Origin: an uncultured Flammeovirgaceae bacterium
Lineage (GTDB): Bacteria; Bacteroidota; Bacteroidia; Cytophagales; Cyclobacteriaceae
Length of the DNA stretch: 43,176 bases
Assembly (NCBI GenBank): GCA_937884755.1
Contig: CAKZYJ010000176.1
Coordinates: 1 to 43,176 of the forward strand
Direction of reading: 5' to 3'
Shown here piece by piece: positions 8,810-18,521 of this stretch; within the stretch, counting starts at the first letter, position 1, and the number at the start of each line of letters is the position of its first letter. A program made the translations under genes and the position numbers. Under the pieces are notes generated by a model. It was given only the letters and a program-made list of their open reading frames with translations, did not search any database and was not told the DNA's origin.

Positions 8810-9988
8810 TCAAGACCCGGTTAGAATAGTCCCGGAAAAGTTTTCAGGACTATGTTCTTGTAAATACTCAGCGCCTCTATACTGATATTTTTCAGGATTA
8901 TATAGTAGTTGACAAATAGCATCTTTTATTTCTTCGGGGTCTAGCGGATTCACCGTAATTCCTAGCTTCTTTTCGGCTACCATTCTACCGACTAATCCCT
9001 GATTCGAGGCAATAACATTCTTCTGATGTCGGATTGCGTGTCCTAAAATTCCGCTTGAGCTATAGAAGTTAATATAAGGCATAAGGATAATACTGCAATG
9101 AGTGAACAAAACCTCTATTTCATCGCTGGTTACAAATTGATTATTAAGAGTGATACTTACCTCATACCGATGCTTACGAATATAGTCCTGATATCTATCC
9201 TTAACCACCTTATCAAGTCTGCCAATAATGAGCAAGTGGACAGATTCTTTGACCTCGTTTGGTAGTAATCTCAAAGCATCAATGATGTTAGTTATATTTT
9301 TCCGCTCGTCAATCATACCGAATACCAATAAACTCTTCTTTTCAGCGTGTAGTGAAAACTTCTCAATTATTGTATTATGCCTGGAAGTATCATTGTTCAA
9401 TGACTTATTCTCAATGGGGTCGGGCAGATAAGAAAAGCATTGTTTAATGTTTTTATTCATTTCGGAAACTGCGCTTTTATCGTTCAGAATGAAGAAACTT
9501 TTAATTCTGCTATTTAACGCAGTGGCATATTTCTGAGAAATGTAATTTCTCAGAAGACCTTTTTTGTCGATTGAATTTTTATAGTGTACGTAGGGTTGAA
9601 ACAAAATTCCCTTAACTGACAAATTAAACTTCTTAAAGCGCCGAGTAGTAAGTAAGAGTAGGTGTTCATCCACACTCATAAAAATAATTTCACTAATATT
9701 CTTATGAGTTTCGGTTATCTTTTTAGCTACTAGTTTCCATTCATAGAAGCTTCTGCTAATAAAGTTGGTATGTGTTTCAGTGAGGTTACTATATTCAACA
9801 GAGTAGCTCGACGACTCAGCCACCTGACCTAATAGCGTAGCTATTTTCTTATTCAGGAAAAACACGTATCTGCCGTGCAAAGTTGGGTTATTATTAATAA
9901 ACCTCATCAAATGAGATATGTACTCACTCCTGTGGCCGGTATAGCCAAACTCTAGTATTAGTGTAAGATCGCTGTTATTCTCTGTCAC
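8810..9988 (-). CDS. GT4-like glycosyltransferase
   Basis: The 392-residue protein has a GT-B layout. The N-terminal part begins with LILEFGYTGHRSEYISHLM, in which GHR takes the place of the usual glycine loop. The C-terminal domain has KKSLLVFGMIDERKNITNII, VHLLIIGRLD and PYINFYSSSGILGHAIRHQK, the last replacing the EX7E region with a serine-glycine loop found in more distant GT4 relatives. The ending SPENFSGTIL is also met in this group. It presumably adds one sugar to the repeat unit. It sits 59 bases downstream of the GT-A gene, with no promoter evident between. Family assignment is good; specificity is unknown. Confidence 0.8.
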   Translation of the reverse strand: MTENNSDLTLILEFGYTGHRSEYISHLMRFINNNPTLHGRYVFFLNKKIATLLGQVAESSSYSVEYSNLTETHTNFISRSFYEWKLVAKKITETHKNISEIIFMSVDEHLLLLTTRRFKKFNLSVKGILFQPYVHYKNSIDKKGLLRNYISQKYATALNSRIKSFFILNDKSAVSEMNKNIKQCFSYLPDPIENKSLNNDTSRHNTIIEKFSLHAEKKSLLVFGMIDERKNITNIIDALRLLPNEVKESVHLLIIGRLDKVVKDRYQDYIRKHRYEVSITLNNQFVTSDEIEVLFTHCSIILMPYINFYSSSGILGHAIRHQKNVIASNQGLVGRMVAEKKLGITVNPLDPEEIKDAICQLLYNPEKYQYRGAEYLQEHSPENFSGTILTGS

Positions 9989-10047
9989 TAGTTAAAATAG
10001 TATTGACCACCTTAGTAGGAAATAAAGCCATTTTCATTCAATAAAAC

Positions 10048-11208
10048 CTACAGGCGGGTAAAGGGAAATAACTTATTAATAAACCATCTCTTTCCGGCAG
10101 AAGAACCCAATGTATACGCCAACGGCGTCATTTTCTCAGCAAAGGTATTAGACTTTTTCTTAGGCAATAAAGTACTATTCTCAAAATCCACCTTTTTCGC
10201 GTAAGAAAAGAAATTTCCAGCAATACCATCGCGGATATTCTGTAGTAAACAAGTAAGCTCAAATCCGTAGGTGTGAATCGGCTTTTTACAGGCTTTAGAC
10301 GATATTACATATGTTTTATCAATTAAACCCAGTCTTTTCGAACCGTATAAATCAAACTCTACGTCATCAGATAAACCTAGCTCCGGCAAACTAATAGAGT
10401 GATACTCAAAGAAAGGATCGAACTTATTATTACTGTTGCCAAAGTCTATGAATCTATATTCGTGACTTTCGGGTAGTGCCTCTAAGCAAGTTTGAAAATA
10501 GCTATTGGCCTGCTGTAGATGCTCCCCCGCATCAGCAAAATTAGTTGAGTGCGATAGTGTGGGATACGCAACAAACTTTTTTTCATCAACCAAATACTTA
10601 TAGAAATACTTCTTCCACGACTTTTCCGACCATTCCTTTATCCTTTCCGGGATGTTATCATCATCGTTAATAACCGGTTCTTTCTCGTAAAACGATTTAA
10701 ATGAAAGCCACTGGCTTTTTGTCCATATCTGCCCCCAAGAGCAAGGTACCTGCATAAAATAGTTGTCATAACCATCATAAAGTGGCTCAAACGGAAGAAG
10801 CACATTCTCGTTTATCCGATTGGAGTACAACGCAATACTGGCTATATCTCCGTCTTCACCGAAAAATGCTACTGACTGCCTGGCGTAATTATAAAAATTA
10901 CGACTTACATAACAGTCATCCTCTAGTACTATTACCGAGCCATACGTTTTCGATAGGTCACCGCATGATATAATATGACTTCTTAACCCTAAGTTTTGCT
11001 GGTGAGCAATGACTTCCTTTTCGCCATATTCCCAAATATAGTCGGTAGCAGTATCTAGTATCTCATCGTTATTTTCTGAGCCTCCATCAATACTAATGAT
11101 AAGTGGTATGGGAGTACTCTTCGGATACACCGCACTCGATAGGGAAGATAATATTCTCTTTAGAGAGGCTGTTCTACTATGTGTTACAACTACAATTGCT
11201 GGTGTCAC
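10048..11208 (-). CDS. GT-A fold glycosyltransferase
   Basis: The 386-residue protein starts with PAIVVVTHSRTASLKRILSS, the first strand and helix of a GT-A nucleotide-sugar-binding domain. SIDGGSENND comes next, and then VIVLEDDCYVSRNFYNYARQ, an EDD (DXD-type) motif that binds metal and donor. CSWGQIWTKSQWLSFKSFY and SHSTNFADAGEHL match the later core of this group, which also includes the broken gene at 6602-7507. The C-terminal 130 residues are variable and carry no domain I recognise. It is cytoplasmic and probably adds a sugar to the repeat unit. It lies 185 bases after the pyruvyl transferase gene. Confidence 0.88.
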   Translation of the reverse strand: MTPAIVVVTHSRTASLKRILSSLSSAVYPKSTPIPLIISIDGGSENNDEILDTATDYIWEYGEKEVIAHQQNLGLRSHIISCGDLSKTYGSVIVLEDDCYVSRNFYNYARQSVAFFGEDGDIASIALYSNRINENVLLPFEPLYDGYDNYFMQVPCSWGQIWTKSQWLSFKSFYEKEPVINDDDNIPERIKEWSEKSWKKYFYKYLVDEKKFVAYPTLSHSTNFADAGEHLQQANSYFQTCLEALPESHEYRFIDFGNSNNKFDPFFEYHSISLPELGLSDDVEFDLYGSKRLGLIDKTYVISSKACKKPIHTYGFELTCLLQNIRDGIAGNFFSYAKKVDFENSTLLPKKKSNTFAEKMTPLAYTLGSSAGKRWFINKLFPFTRL

Positions 11209-11393
11209 TACAAATCTTTAAGTAGTAAAAGTTATTGTTTCCCCATTTCTATAAAGGTCATACAGGTTTTCTTGATCCTTTTAGGTAGATAGGTTAATAT
11301 TTATTAGGTTCATTTCTAGATAGGCTTAGCGAGTTCCGGCAGAAAAGTATCAAGCCTTTACTGCCTCTTCAGTTTAAGCAGTATGCATAATTG

Positions 11394-12593
11394 CTACTCC
11401 ATAGCTTTTTGAGCACAGTGATTTTTTATAGCTAGAGTGTCACGAATCGTGTCCCACATATCCTCATTCTTTCCTTTTATTCTGCTATTGACGGTTTGAA
11501 TTTTCTCTCTTACTTCATCATTCTCTTGGGGAATTAGCAGTTCTTTAATTAAGGTAGTTATTTCAGGCTGAGTAGGTGTAACCATACAATATCGGCTCAC
11601 TTCATATTCTTTAGCAAGTTCTTGGTATTTATGTGACCACGATGTCATGATGCAGGGCGCAGATGAAGATAAGGATGACGCGATAGCATGAAATCTAGAG
11701 GCAACATTAAGATAAGCCCCAGCAATAATCTTCTTTAGCTTCTTAGGATTATCTTCGTTTACTTTAAAAACTCTAGGGTTGTCTTTATAAACACTAACTA
11801 ACTTATTCACCAATTCTATATCGCCTTGTGCAGAATGATTTAATAACTTAATATCATAAGATGAATTATGAAGCAGGCAGTCTATGGCTTTAATTAAGAC
11901 ATTCTCGTAATGCTTGTGCCACTCCTCACCGGCTTTATCCAACATCCTAACATTAGGCACAACACAGCAGTAGTCTCTATCGGTATTAGTCAGTTCAGAC
12001 TTGTACGATAAAGTGATATCTGGATACAGTTTTATTTTATTTTTGTCTGAGACTATTTTCAGTACATTTTGGTAAGACTTATTTTCTCTTGCGATTACAA
12101 GATCGGATAGCATGAAGCACTCCTTTATCAGTGGTATTTGTTGTTCGCTAAATGGGCCAAAAGCTTGAGGTAAGAAGATATATTTGGTACTATTCTTTTT
12201 AACTTCTTTTAAAAGAGATAGTAAATTTCTGGTTGGATTCATCCCCCATTTTTTGGCAAAAACGTACCCAGATATATCAAAGATTAAGTCAATGTCTGAA
12301 AGCTTGGTATTACCAGAAAAGACTGTATCCTTTCTGAAGGAAAGATATTGTCTGGCTAACTTGGGGAAAAGCAGCGTTAGGTCGAATTGTCGTTGCGGAC
12401 TAAAAGCTACATGAAACAGAGGAAAATTAATTATATCATATCCGGCAGCCTTGATCTTTTCAGAGCTTGCCAAAAGTGGGCTTAGATATAACTCTGCATC
12501 CGGTATATGTCTGGTAATTTGTTCATGAGCAGCATGTATCATCAATTCTGCTCCTCTATTGTAGAACTCACCGCCTACTACTAAGATTTTCAT
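11394..12593 (-). CDS. Polysaccharide pyruvyl transferase family protein
   Basis: The product of 399 residues fits the polysaccharide pyruvyl transferase family (PF04230, with CsaB and WcaK). It starts with KILVVGGEFYNRGAELMIHA, the family's N-terminal strand and N-x-G-A/D-E-L motif. FLPQAFGPFSEQQ fits the central Q-x-x-GPF segment, DLVIARENKSYQNV the R-E-x-x-S segment, and VASRFHAIASSLSSSAP the conserved S-R-x-H-A signature near the C-terminus. Members transfer pyruvate from phosphoenolpyruvate to a sugar to form an acidic ketal, although some family members transfer sugars instead. It lies just downstream of the nitroreductase-domain gene in the same direction; genes of these two families are often found together in Bacteroidetes glycan loci. 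Confidence 0.88.
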   Translation of the reverse strand: MKILVVGGEFYNRGAELMIHAAHEQITRHIPDAELYLSPLLASSEKIKAAGYDIINFPLFHVAFSPQRQFDLTLLFPKLARQYLSFRKDTVFSGNTKLSDIDLIFDISGYVFAKKWGMNPTRNLLSLLKEVKKNSTKYIFLPQAFGPFSEQQIPLIKECFMLSDLVIARENKSYQNVLKIVSDKNKIKLYPDITLSYKSELTNTDRDYCCVVPNVRMLDKAGEEWHKHYENVLIKAIDCLLHNSSYDIKLLNHSAQGDIELVNKLVSVYKDNPRVFKVNEDNPKKLKKIIAGAYLNVASRFHAIASSLSSSAPCIMTSWSHKYQELAKEYEVSRYCMVTPTQPEITTLIKELLIPQENDEVREKIQTVNSRIKGKNEDMWDTIRDTLAIKNHCAQKAME

Positions 12594-12698
12594 TGGAAAT
12601 ACTTTTTATTACAATGCTTTATTTCGATAACTCGAAGTATTTATTTTAAAGTGAATTTTAAATTCGTAGAGCCTTACTTATCCGTTGAATCTTTAGTT

Positions 12699-13790
12699 TT
12701 AAGTTTTTGATAACGCTGGGTTTAGAACCCTCAGTAAATCTATTTCTTTTCGCGACGAATAAGGTATAAGGGACTCGCGATCTGCGTATCCAACGGCAAT
12801 TAGCATTATGGGACGCATATATCTAGGAACCGAAGGCACAAGCCGATAAAAGTTCTTTTCTCGCTCTTCTACATCACTCCAATTGATGGAACAAGTGCTA
12901 AGGCCGAGGGTCTCAGCAGCATGCATGAAGGTCATAGCTGCTAGAGATGCATCAATATAAATTAAATGTCTATCACGTTCGTGGAAATAACTTGATAGGT
13001 CACCCACTAGAGCAATTAAGGTTGGAATTTGATGCGCAAAACCACCGGTTCCACCCGCAAGTTTAGCCACAGCCGCTGCATCCTCTTGCTTATTAAAAAC
13101 CAAAAACTTATAAGGTTGCCTATTACAAGCCGAAGGAGCCAAACAGGCGGATGATATTGCTTTATCTATCAAAGATATATCTACTTCGCGGTCTTCAAAC
13201 CAACGAGTTGATCTTCTCTGTACGCAAAGCTTGTGAAATTTTTCGTGGGTTACCCCCGAGTGGTTCAATGATTTTTTGGTGTATGGGATACGGTCTTTGG
13301 TAATTTCTCCAAAGGCATCCAAACTATCTCCTTGAGGGCGGATTAAAGAATCGAATTTGGCTCTAAAGGGCTGAACCTTTTCCGAACTACCGCATATTGA
13401 AAAATAAGATGTTAAAACGTCACGAGCCCAAAGAACTTCGTTAGTCACTCTTGCTTTCTGGTTACTGACGGCACTTTCGTAAGCGCTGAGGGTTTCACCA
13501 ATATAATCAAGGCCAAAAGGAATACGACGAGGCTCCATGATCATGCCTTTTTCTAGTCGATGTATGTTCCGCCTTAATAATGGGACGGATTCTGAAGGAT
13601 GCTGAATATTTCTGTTGTACTGTAGCTGCCCAAGAATTACCGCACGGTGCTCCCGATGAAATCCAGAATTTATGATATAGTATATTGAGGATTGCAGCCC
13701 TGAATTTGCGCTAATACGAAGGATTAACTGTTGGGTCTGAAATATGATGCCTCGAACACGTCCACGTAAAAGTTTAACAGCTTTTTTCAT
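12699..13790 (-). CDS. Nitroreductase-domain protein with long N-terminal extension
   Basis: The 363-residue protein has a C-terminal nitroreductase fold from about residue 195. CVQRRSTRWFEDREVD is the FMN-phosphate-binding RRSxRxF motif, APSACNRQPYKFLVF is the second FMN-contacting segment, and AAETLGLSTCSINW and IMLIAVGYAD complete the core. The first 190 residues are not part of the standard fold. They include a conserved-looking stretch, LLRRNIHRLEKGMIMEPRR, followed by helices. Typical stand-alone nitroreductases have about 170-220 residues, so this is nearly double. Its place between the flippase and the pyruvyl transferase suggests a redox step on the glycan or its precursor, but no such reaction can be read from the sequence. 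No signal peptide is evident, so it should act in the cytoplasm. Confidence 0.85.
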   Translation of the reverse strand: MKKAVKLLRGRVRGIIFQTQQLILRISANSGLQSSIYYIINSGFHREHRAVILGQLQYNRNIQHPSESVPLLRRNIHRLEKGMIMEPRRIPFGLDYIGETLSAYESAVSNQKARVTNEVLWARDVLTSYFSICGSSEKVQPFRAKFDSLIRPQGDSLDAFGEITKDRIPYTKKSLNHSGVTHEKFHKLCVQRRSTRWFEDREVDISLIDKAISSACLAPSACNRQPYKFLVFNKQEDAAAVAKLAGGTGGFAHQIPTLIALVGDLSSYFHERDRHLIYIDASLAAMTFMHAAETLGLSTCSINWSDVEEREKNFYRLVPSVPRYMRPIMLIAVGYADRESLIPYSSRKEIDLLRVLNPALSKT

Positions 13791-13878
13791 AAAGGAATGT
13801 TATCAGTGTACGCTTTAAAATGCTTAGTCATGTAATTTCTTCCTAAAAGATAGATAGCCATTCATTTTATCTATATCC

Positions 13879-15342
13879 TTATACCCTTAACTTCTTTCCT
13901 TCTTTTAAAGACTTAATAATTATAGCTACATCTTTGTCCTGCCCTATCATTTTGTATACAACCAGTGCATAAACTGTTAGCAAAATACTGGAAGCGATGA
14001 TAAAGTGTACATTAGCGACAGCATGAAGCCCCAATACAACCAGGGACGAAGCTGCCGAAGCAATGACCGGAATTTTCATCGCTCGGAACAGGTCAATGAA
14101 TGTGTAGTTTATCAGTATCTTCATATAAAACTGAGCAATGAAAACACTCAGAAACTTTATTATGAGAAAAGCCATCGCGGCTCCGCTGATGCCATAGAAG
14201 TAGATTCCTGATGTTAACAGAGGAGCATAGAGCAGTAGTGCTTTCCAAAACTGTATTTTCATCTCTAGTTGGGCCTTTCCCATTCCACGAATTAACGTAG
14301 TATTGCTATTAACCATCATGTGGAAGAGTACCGAACCAGCTAATAATTTTAAAGGAATAACGGCCTCCATCCACTTTTCACCAAACACGGTAAGTAATAT
14401 AGGCTCTCCTTCTATTATCCATAAAATCATTATTGGGTATACTACCAGAGAATTGTATTTTACAATATTAACATAGTACTTTTTGAGTGACGCTATATCA
14501 TCTTGTAGGGTTCCATACACTGGGTACATCACCCTATTCATAATATTCATTAGCTCATTTTTAACAATATCGGTTAAAATGAATGCTAAGGTATAAGCGC
14601 CTAAGGCTGAGGCGGATACTAGCTTTCCAATTAATAGATAATCAAGCTTGTTAATTAGATTATTAAAAAAATTAGTGCCTGTAGTATAAAGACCAAAACC
14701 AAAAATATCGTTAAAAGCTTCCCTTTCCCATATCAGCTTAGGCTTCCAGGCGGTAGCTCTAAAGTATAGTGGCATAGCTATTATAAGAGAGGCCACGGCA
14801 TTAAATACTAATGCCCACACCCCGGCTCCGGCAAAAGCTAGAATTAACGATAGTATTCCCGAAAAAATATGAGCTGCATTCTCAATAAACGCTTGCTTCT
14901 TAAAGTCCATTGCTTTGGTTAGCTGGGCTTTGTGTACTAAGTTTATCGGACTAGAAAGTACTCCGATACTCAATACCGGTATGATTGATCTAAGTAAGGG
15001 CTCCTCATAAAATACGGCTGCTACAGGAGCAACCGCCAGAGTAATAAAAATATACAAACTGATAGACCAGATAACCCCTGACCAAAACGAGGTATGAAAG
15101 TGTGCTTCCCTTAAGTTCTCTTCTTTTCTCTGTACTAAAGCGGCTGCTATTCCTATATCATTAAATACTTCAATAAAACTGATAAATACCGAGGCCATGC
15201 CTACTAAACCGAACTGTTCGGGAAATAATAGACGAGCTAAAACTAGTTTGATGACGAACGAAAAAGAGCGATAGATAACTACCTGAACAGTATTCCAGAA
15301 TATGCCGCTCAGTATTTTACTTTTTAACGTCAACTCACTCAT
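13879..15342 (-). CDS. WzxC-type polysaccharide flippase (first in the locus)
   Basis: This 487-residue membrane protein has about 12-14 predicted helices. It opens with LKSKILSGIFWNTVQVVIYR and LARLLFPEQFGLVGMASVFI, the typical start of the WzxC/MurJ-like branch of MOP exporters. LVQRKEENLREAHFHTSFW fits the conserved first cytoplasmic loop of that branch (usually xxLIQRKxxxxxD). It would flip lipid-linked repeat units to the periplasm for Wzy. It lies 33 bases downstream of Wzc and is therefore almost surely in the Wza-Wzc transcript. It differs clearly in length and motifs from flippase 2 at 5164-6468. Confidence 0.92.
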   Translation of the reverse strand: MSELTLKSKILSGIFWNTVQVVIYRSFSFVIKLVLARLLFPEQFGLVGMASVFISFIEVFNDIGIAAALVQRKEENLREAHFHTSFWSGVIWSISLYIFITLAVAPVAAVFYEEPLLRSIIPVLSIGVLSSPINLVHKAQLTKAMDFKKQAFIENAAHIFSGILSLILAFAGAGVWALVFNAVASLIIAMPLYFRATAWKPKLIWEREAFNDIFGFGLYTTGTNFFNNLINKLDYLLIGKLVSASALGAYTLAFILTDIVKNELMNIMNRVMYPVYGTLQDDIASLKKYYVNIVKYNSLVVYPIMILWIIEGEPILLTVFGEKWMEAVIPLKLLAGSVLFHMMVNSNTTLIRGMGKAQLEMKIQFWKALLLYAPLLTSGIYFYGISGAAMAFLIIKFLSVFIAQFYMKILINYTFIDLFRAMKIPVIASAASSLVVLGLHAVANVHFIIASSILLTVYALVVYKMIGQDKDVAIIIKSLKEGKKLRV

Positions 15343-15375
15343 TTGCTAGATCCTCGTAATAGCAGTTAAAAAAAA

Positions 15376-17742
15376 TTAGTTCTTGTTCAGATCTGAATAA
15401 TACTCATAGCTGTATCCATAGCTTTCATTTCTTTTAGTATCATTTATTACAACAACCAGGTTTTTCAAATCCTTAGACTCAAAGAGGTTATCCAACCTAG
15501 CTATCTGGGCTTTATTCGTATGGTTGTATCTAATAAGATGAATAAAAATATCCATGTAAGGGGCTAGAACAAAAGCATCAGCAACCACTCCTATAGGTGG
15601 AGTATCAAAAACAATAACATCAAATTGCTCTTTAGCTTCTTGAATTAGCTTCTTCATACAGTTATCGCTTTCTATAAGAAGGGCTACGTCAGAAGTAGCT
15701 TTTCCTGCACTTAGTACACTCAAATAACGTAGATCTGTATTCTGTAATACTGTAGTAAAGTCAGCCTCCTCAGTAAGATACTCAGCTAACCCAAAATCCT
15801 TCACATTAAAATATTCTTGCAAGCGAGGTTTCCGTAAATCAGCCCCAATCAGTAAGGTTTTCTTACCCACTCTGGCGTAGGCGGCGGCCAAGTTAGCAGC
15901 ACAGAAGGTCTTACCATCTCCCGCCTGGGATGAGGTAATACCAATAACTAGAGGCGATGTATCTTTATTAACCCATCGCCTACTCAAGGTAATACGCAAA
16001 AAGCGAAATGCTTCTGCAACTGGTGATGATGGAGTCATTACAGGAAGCTTTACGCCTCTAGGTGCTCGTGGAATAGAGCCAACTATAGAAGTAATCTTTA
16101 AATCAGCACTGTCGTTCACTTTGTTATTTAGAAGGTATTGGGCAGTTATCAATCCCAGGGGCAAAACTATACCCGCAAGAATAGCTACGAAAAAGACTAG
16201 ATTTTTATTAGGCTCTGTAGCAGTGCCACTCATAAGACGAGGGGCATCGACAATGCTTTTATTTGGTAGATTAGATGCTAACGCAATACCCGCTTCGGCT
16301 CGTTTTTCTAGTAAATAGTTATAAATATTATCATTAAGAGCAAACTTTCGCTGGATGTTAATAAGGTTGCGCTCACTTTGGGGCAGATTATTTAGCTGAC
16401 TCTCTAATCTGTTTATTCGCCGCTGATTTTCCTGCGAGGCAATTCGATTGGAGCTAATTAAATTATCAATATTTTCAATCAGCGCCGCCTTGGTACTACG
16501 AATCTTATTTTCTAGTACTCGCAGTACAGGATTGCTTTCGCCAGAGCCGTAAGCCTTCTCTACTTTTTCTTGGTTCATTTCTGATAAGTCCTGGAGCAGA
16601 TTATTGAGCAAAGGATCATTAATACCCACTGCGGAAGGGGCCACCACATCTGTTACATCTTCATTGTTACGCAGATATTCCGAAGTATACTGGTAGTATT
16701 CTCGTTGAACCCCCAGTTGAGCTTGCTCTGCTTCTAATTGTTGTAGTTGAATATTTAGGCTTTCTGAGGTAGTACTGATATTAATGATCTGATTAGAGGC
16801 TCGGAAAGATTCCAAATTTCCTTCTACTGATTGCAGTGAATCGTATACAGTAGCCAGTTGACTATCAATAAACTCAATAGCTCGCAACCCAAGCTGATTT
16901 TTCTTATTCAAATCGTGCTGGATATATACCTCAGCCAGGGTACTTAAAAAGGCCTTTTCTTTTTGAGGCACCCGGCCTTGTACTCTTAGCTGAACAATAC
17001 TTGATTCTTCTGAAATGGGAGTGACATCTAACTTGTTGGCATAGGATTTAGTCAGGCCTTGTATTGTGTTTAACACAATATAAAACCGCTGATTTTCCTG
17101 CACTACGTAACCGGAGTCTAAGGTAAGTTGAAAGTTCAGTAGAGGAGAGCTATAAGGTTGATTTATAGAAAGTGTCTCGTCCACTTCTACGGTAACCGCT
17201 TCTTGTACTACTTGCTGATGCTGCATATCAAATAGCGTTGCTTCATCTGCTTCTACTTGAACTCGATAGTGATCGGAGTCAGGAAAGCTAATATGTATAG
17301 GAACGCCAATAATTTGCGTTTGCTCATAATCAAGAACAGCCCTAAATTTCGGATGGTAGACTTCATCTTCCATCTGTTCACCTAAGAATCCCCAAGAATC
17401 AGGATACTCGAAATAGCTTACGGTGAAGTCCAGTTGCTCCAACGCCCGACGAACCATAGCATAAGAAGAAAGTATAGCAATTTCATCGGCTAATTCGGAG
17501 TTACCGGAAAGCAAGTCTAAGCCATTGATGAACTTTTCCTGACCAGAACCCCTATCGCTAAGCCCCTGATCTTTCAACAGCACAGTAGCTTCTACATCAT
17601 ACTGTTTCGGAGCTATTTTTAAGTAAAGAACCGCTATTCCCAGGCAAAGAACTAGACCAATCAGAAAATAATACCATCTATTTAGTGACTGAGTTAATAC
17701 TTTCCGAATGTCAATAAACTCCTCTTCAGTAGTTTCTTTCAT
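15376..17742 (-). CDS. wzc: Wzc-type polysaccharide co-polymerase with tyrosine autokinase domain
   Basis: The 788-residue protein joins a Wzz chain-length domain to a bacterial tyrosine kinase. A first membrane helix lies near residues 24-44, and a large periplasmic region with coiled coils and the Wzz-type motif LASNLPNKSIVDAPRLM follows. A second helix (LVFFVAILAGIVLPLGLITA) lies at about 518-540. The cytoplasmic kinase has Walker A SSQAGDGKT (about 604-612), Walker A' LLIGADLRKP (about 630-639) and Walker B VIVFDTPP (about 709-716). The C-terminus ends in a tyrosine cluster, YGYSYEYYSD, the usual site of autophosphorylation. It would set chain length and work with Wza in export. It starts two bases after the wza stop, so the two are translationally linked. 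Confidence 0.95.
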   Translation of the reverse strand: MKETTEEEFIDIRKVLTQSLNRWYYFLIGLVLCLGIAVLYLKIAPKQYDVEATVLLKDQGLSDRGSGQEKFINGLDLLSGNSELADEIAILSSYAMVRRALEQLDFTVSYFEYPDSWGFLGEQMEDEVYHPKFRAVLDYEQTQIIGVPIHISFPDSDHYRVQVEADEATLFDMQHQQVVQEAVTVEVDETLSINQPYSSPLLNFQLTLDSGYVVQENQRFYIVLNTIQGLTKSYANKLDVTPISEESSIVQLRVQGRVPQKEKAFLSTLAEVYIQHDLNKKNQLGLRAIEFIDSQLATVYDSLQSVEGNLESFRASNQIINISTTSESLNIQLQQLEAEQAQLGVQREYYQYTSEYLRNNEDVTDVVAPSAVGINDPLLNNLLQDLSEMNQEKVEKAYGSGESNPVLRVLENKIRSTKAALIENIDNLISSNRIASQENQRRINRLESQLNNLPQSERNLINIQRKFALNDNIYNYLLEKRAEAGIALASNLPNKSIVDAPRLMSGTATEPNKNLVFFVAILAGIVLPLGLITAQYLLNNKVNDSADLKITSIVGSIPRAPRGVKLPVMTPSSPVAEAFRFLRITLSRRWVNKDTSPLVIGITSSQAGDGKTFCAANLAAAYARVGKKTLLIGADLRKPRLQEYFNVKDFGLAEYLTEEADFTTVLQNTDLRYLSVLSAGKATSDVALLIESDNCMKKLIQEAKEQFDVIVFDTPPIGVVADAFVLAPYMDIFIHLIRYNHTNKAQIARLDNLFESKDLKNLVVVINDTKRNESYGYSYEYYSDLNKN

Positions 17743-17744
17743 CG

Positions 17745-18521
17745 TTAATCATTTAAATAGTTAAGTACTAATATCGTTGAAGAAATAGCTCCGAATAACA
17801 CGCCTAATATGGTTAGGGTGTTTAGATTGCCACGAGCCTGCTTGGCTTGGAGAGGTTGTACGTACAACACATCATTAGGCTGCAAGAAATAGAAATTGGA
17901 GGCGAGTAATTTAGGATCTTTTAAGTTTAGCAGTATAGCATCATTTCCATTTTTTGTCTGGCGAATCAGTGTAATATTTTCTCTATTGCCAAAATCAGTC
18001 AGATCGCCAGCCAAACCCAATACCTCTAATACATTAGCCTGCTCGTTAAATACGTAATAGTAACCAGGGCTATTTACTTCTCCTAAGACCGTTACTTTAA
18101 AACTCACCAATTTTACCAGTATGGTAGCGTTAGTAATATAACTGCTTATGGCATCCCGTATAATTGCCTCCGCTTCTTCTAAGGTATATCCACTAACTTG
18201 AATTTCACCAACTTCAGGCAGCGTAATCGTACCTCGCGAGTTAACTGAGTAGCCATTAATAAAAAGACCTGCTGGATCCAGCTGTTGAAATCCATTATTA
18301 GGCTGAATATTAAAGTATTTTTCGGTATCCTCGTCTAGAGTTTTGATTCTAACTGACAAAACGTCTCGAGGCTGAAGCTTGTAGGTTTGTCTAGAGTTAT
18401 ATACAGTTGTAGGTACTTGAGTATTAAATTCAGGATTAGGAAAATATACTAGCTTCTTGTTAGGAATACAGGCACCCAAGCTTAGCATTAGTAAGTAGGT
18501 TAGGAGGTTAGATTTTCGCAC
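17745..18521 (-). CDS. wza: Wza-type polysaccharide export lipoprotein
   Basis: The 258-residue product begins with a lipoprotein signal, basic MRKSN then a hydrophobic stretch ending LSLGAC, so it should be lipidated at Cys18. The Poly_export domain starts near YKLQPRDVLSVRIKTLDE. A SLBB domain with VTVLGEVNSPGYYYV follows. The C-terminus has a hydrophobic segment (LTILGVLFGAISSTILVLNY) that would cross a membrane, as is common in Bacteroidetes Wza proteins. The only start consistent with the signal peptide is a GTG at 18521, since a stop lies in frame a few codons upstream. It forms the outer-membrane export channel with Wzc. Its leader contains a hairpin at 18541-18563. Confidence 0.93.
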   Translation of the reverse strand: MRKSNLLTYLLMLSLGACIPNKKLVYFPNPEFNTQVPTTVYNSRQTYKLQPRDVLSVRIKTLDEDTEKYFNIQPNNGFQQLDPAGLFINGYSVNSRGTITLPEVGEIQVSGYTLEEAEAIIRDAISSYITNATILVKLVSFKVTVLGEVNSPGYYYVFNEQANVLEVLGLAGDLTDFGNRENITLIRQTKNGNDAILLNLKDPKLLASNFYFLQPNDVLYVQPLQAKQARGNLNTLTILGVLFGAISSTILVLNYLND

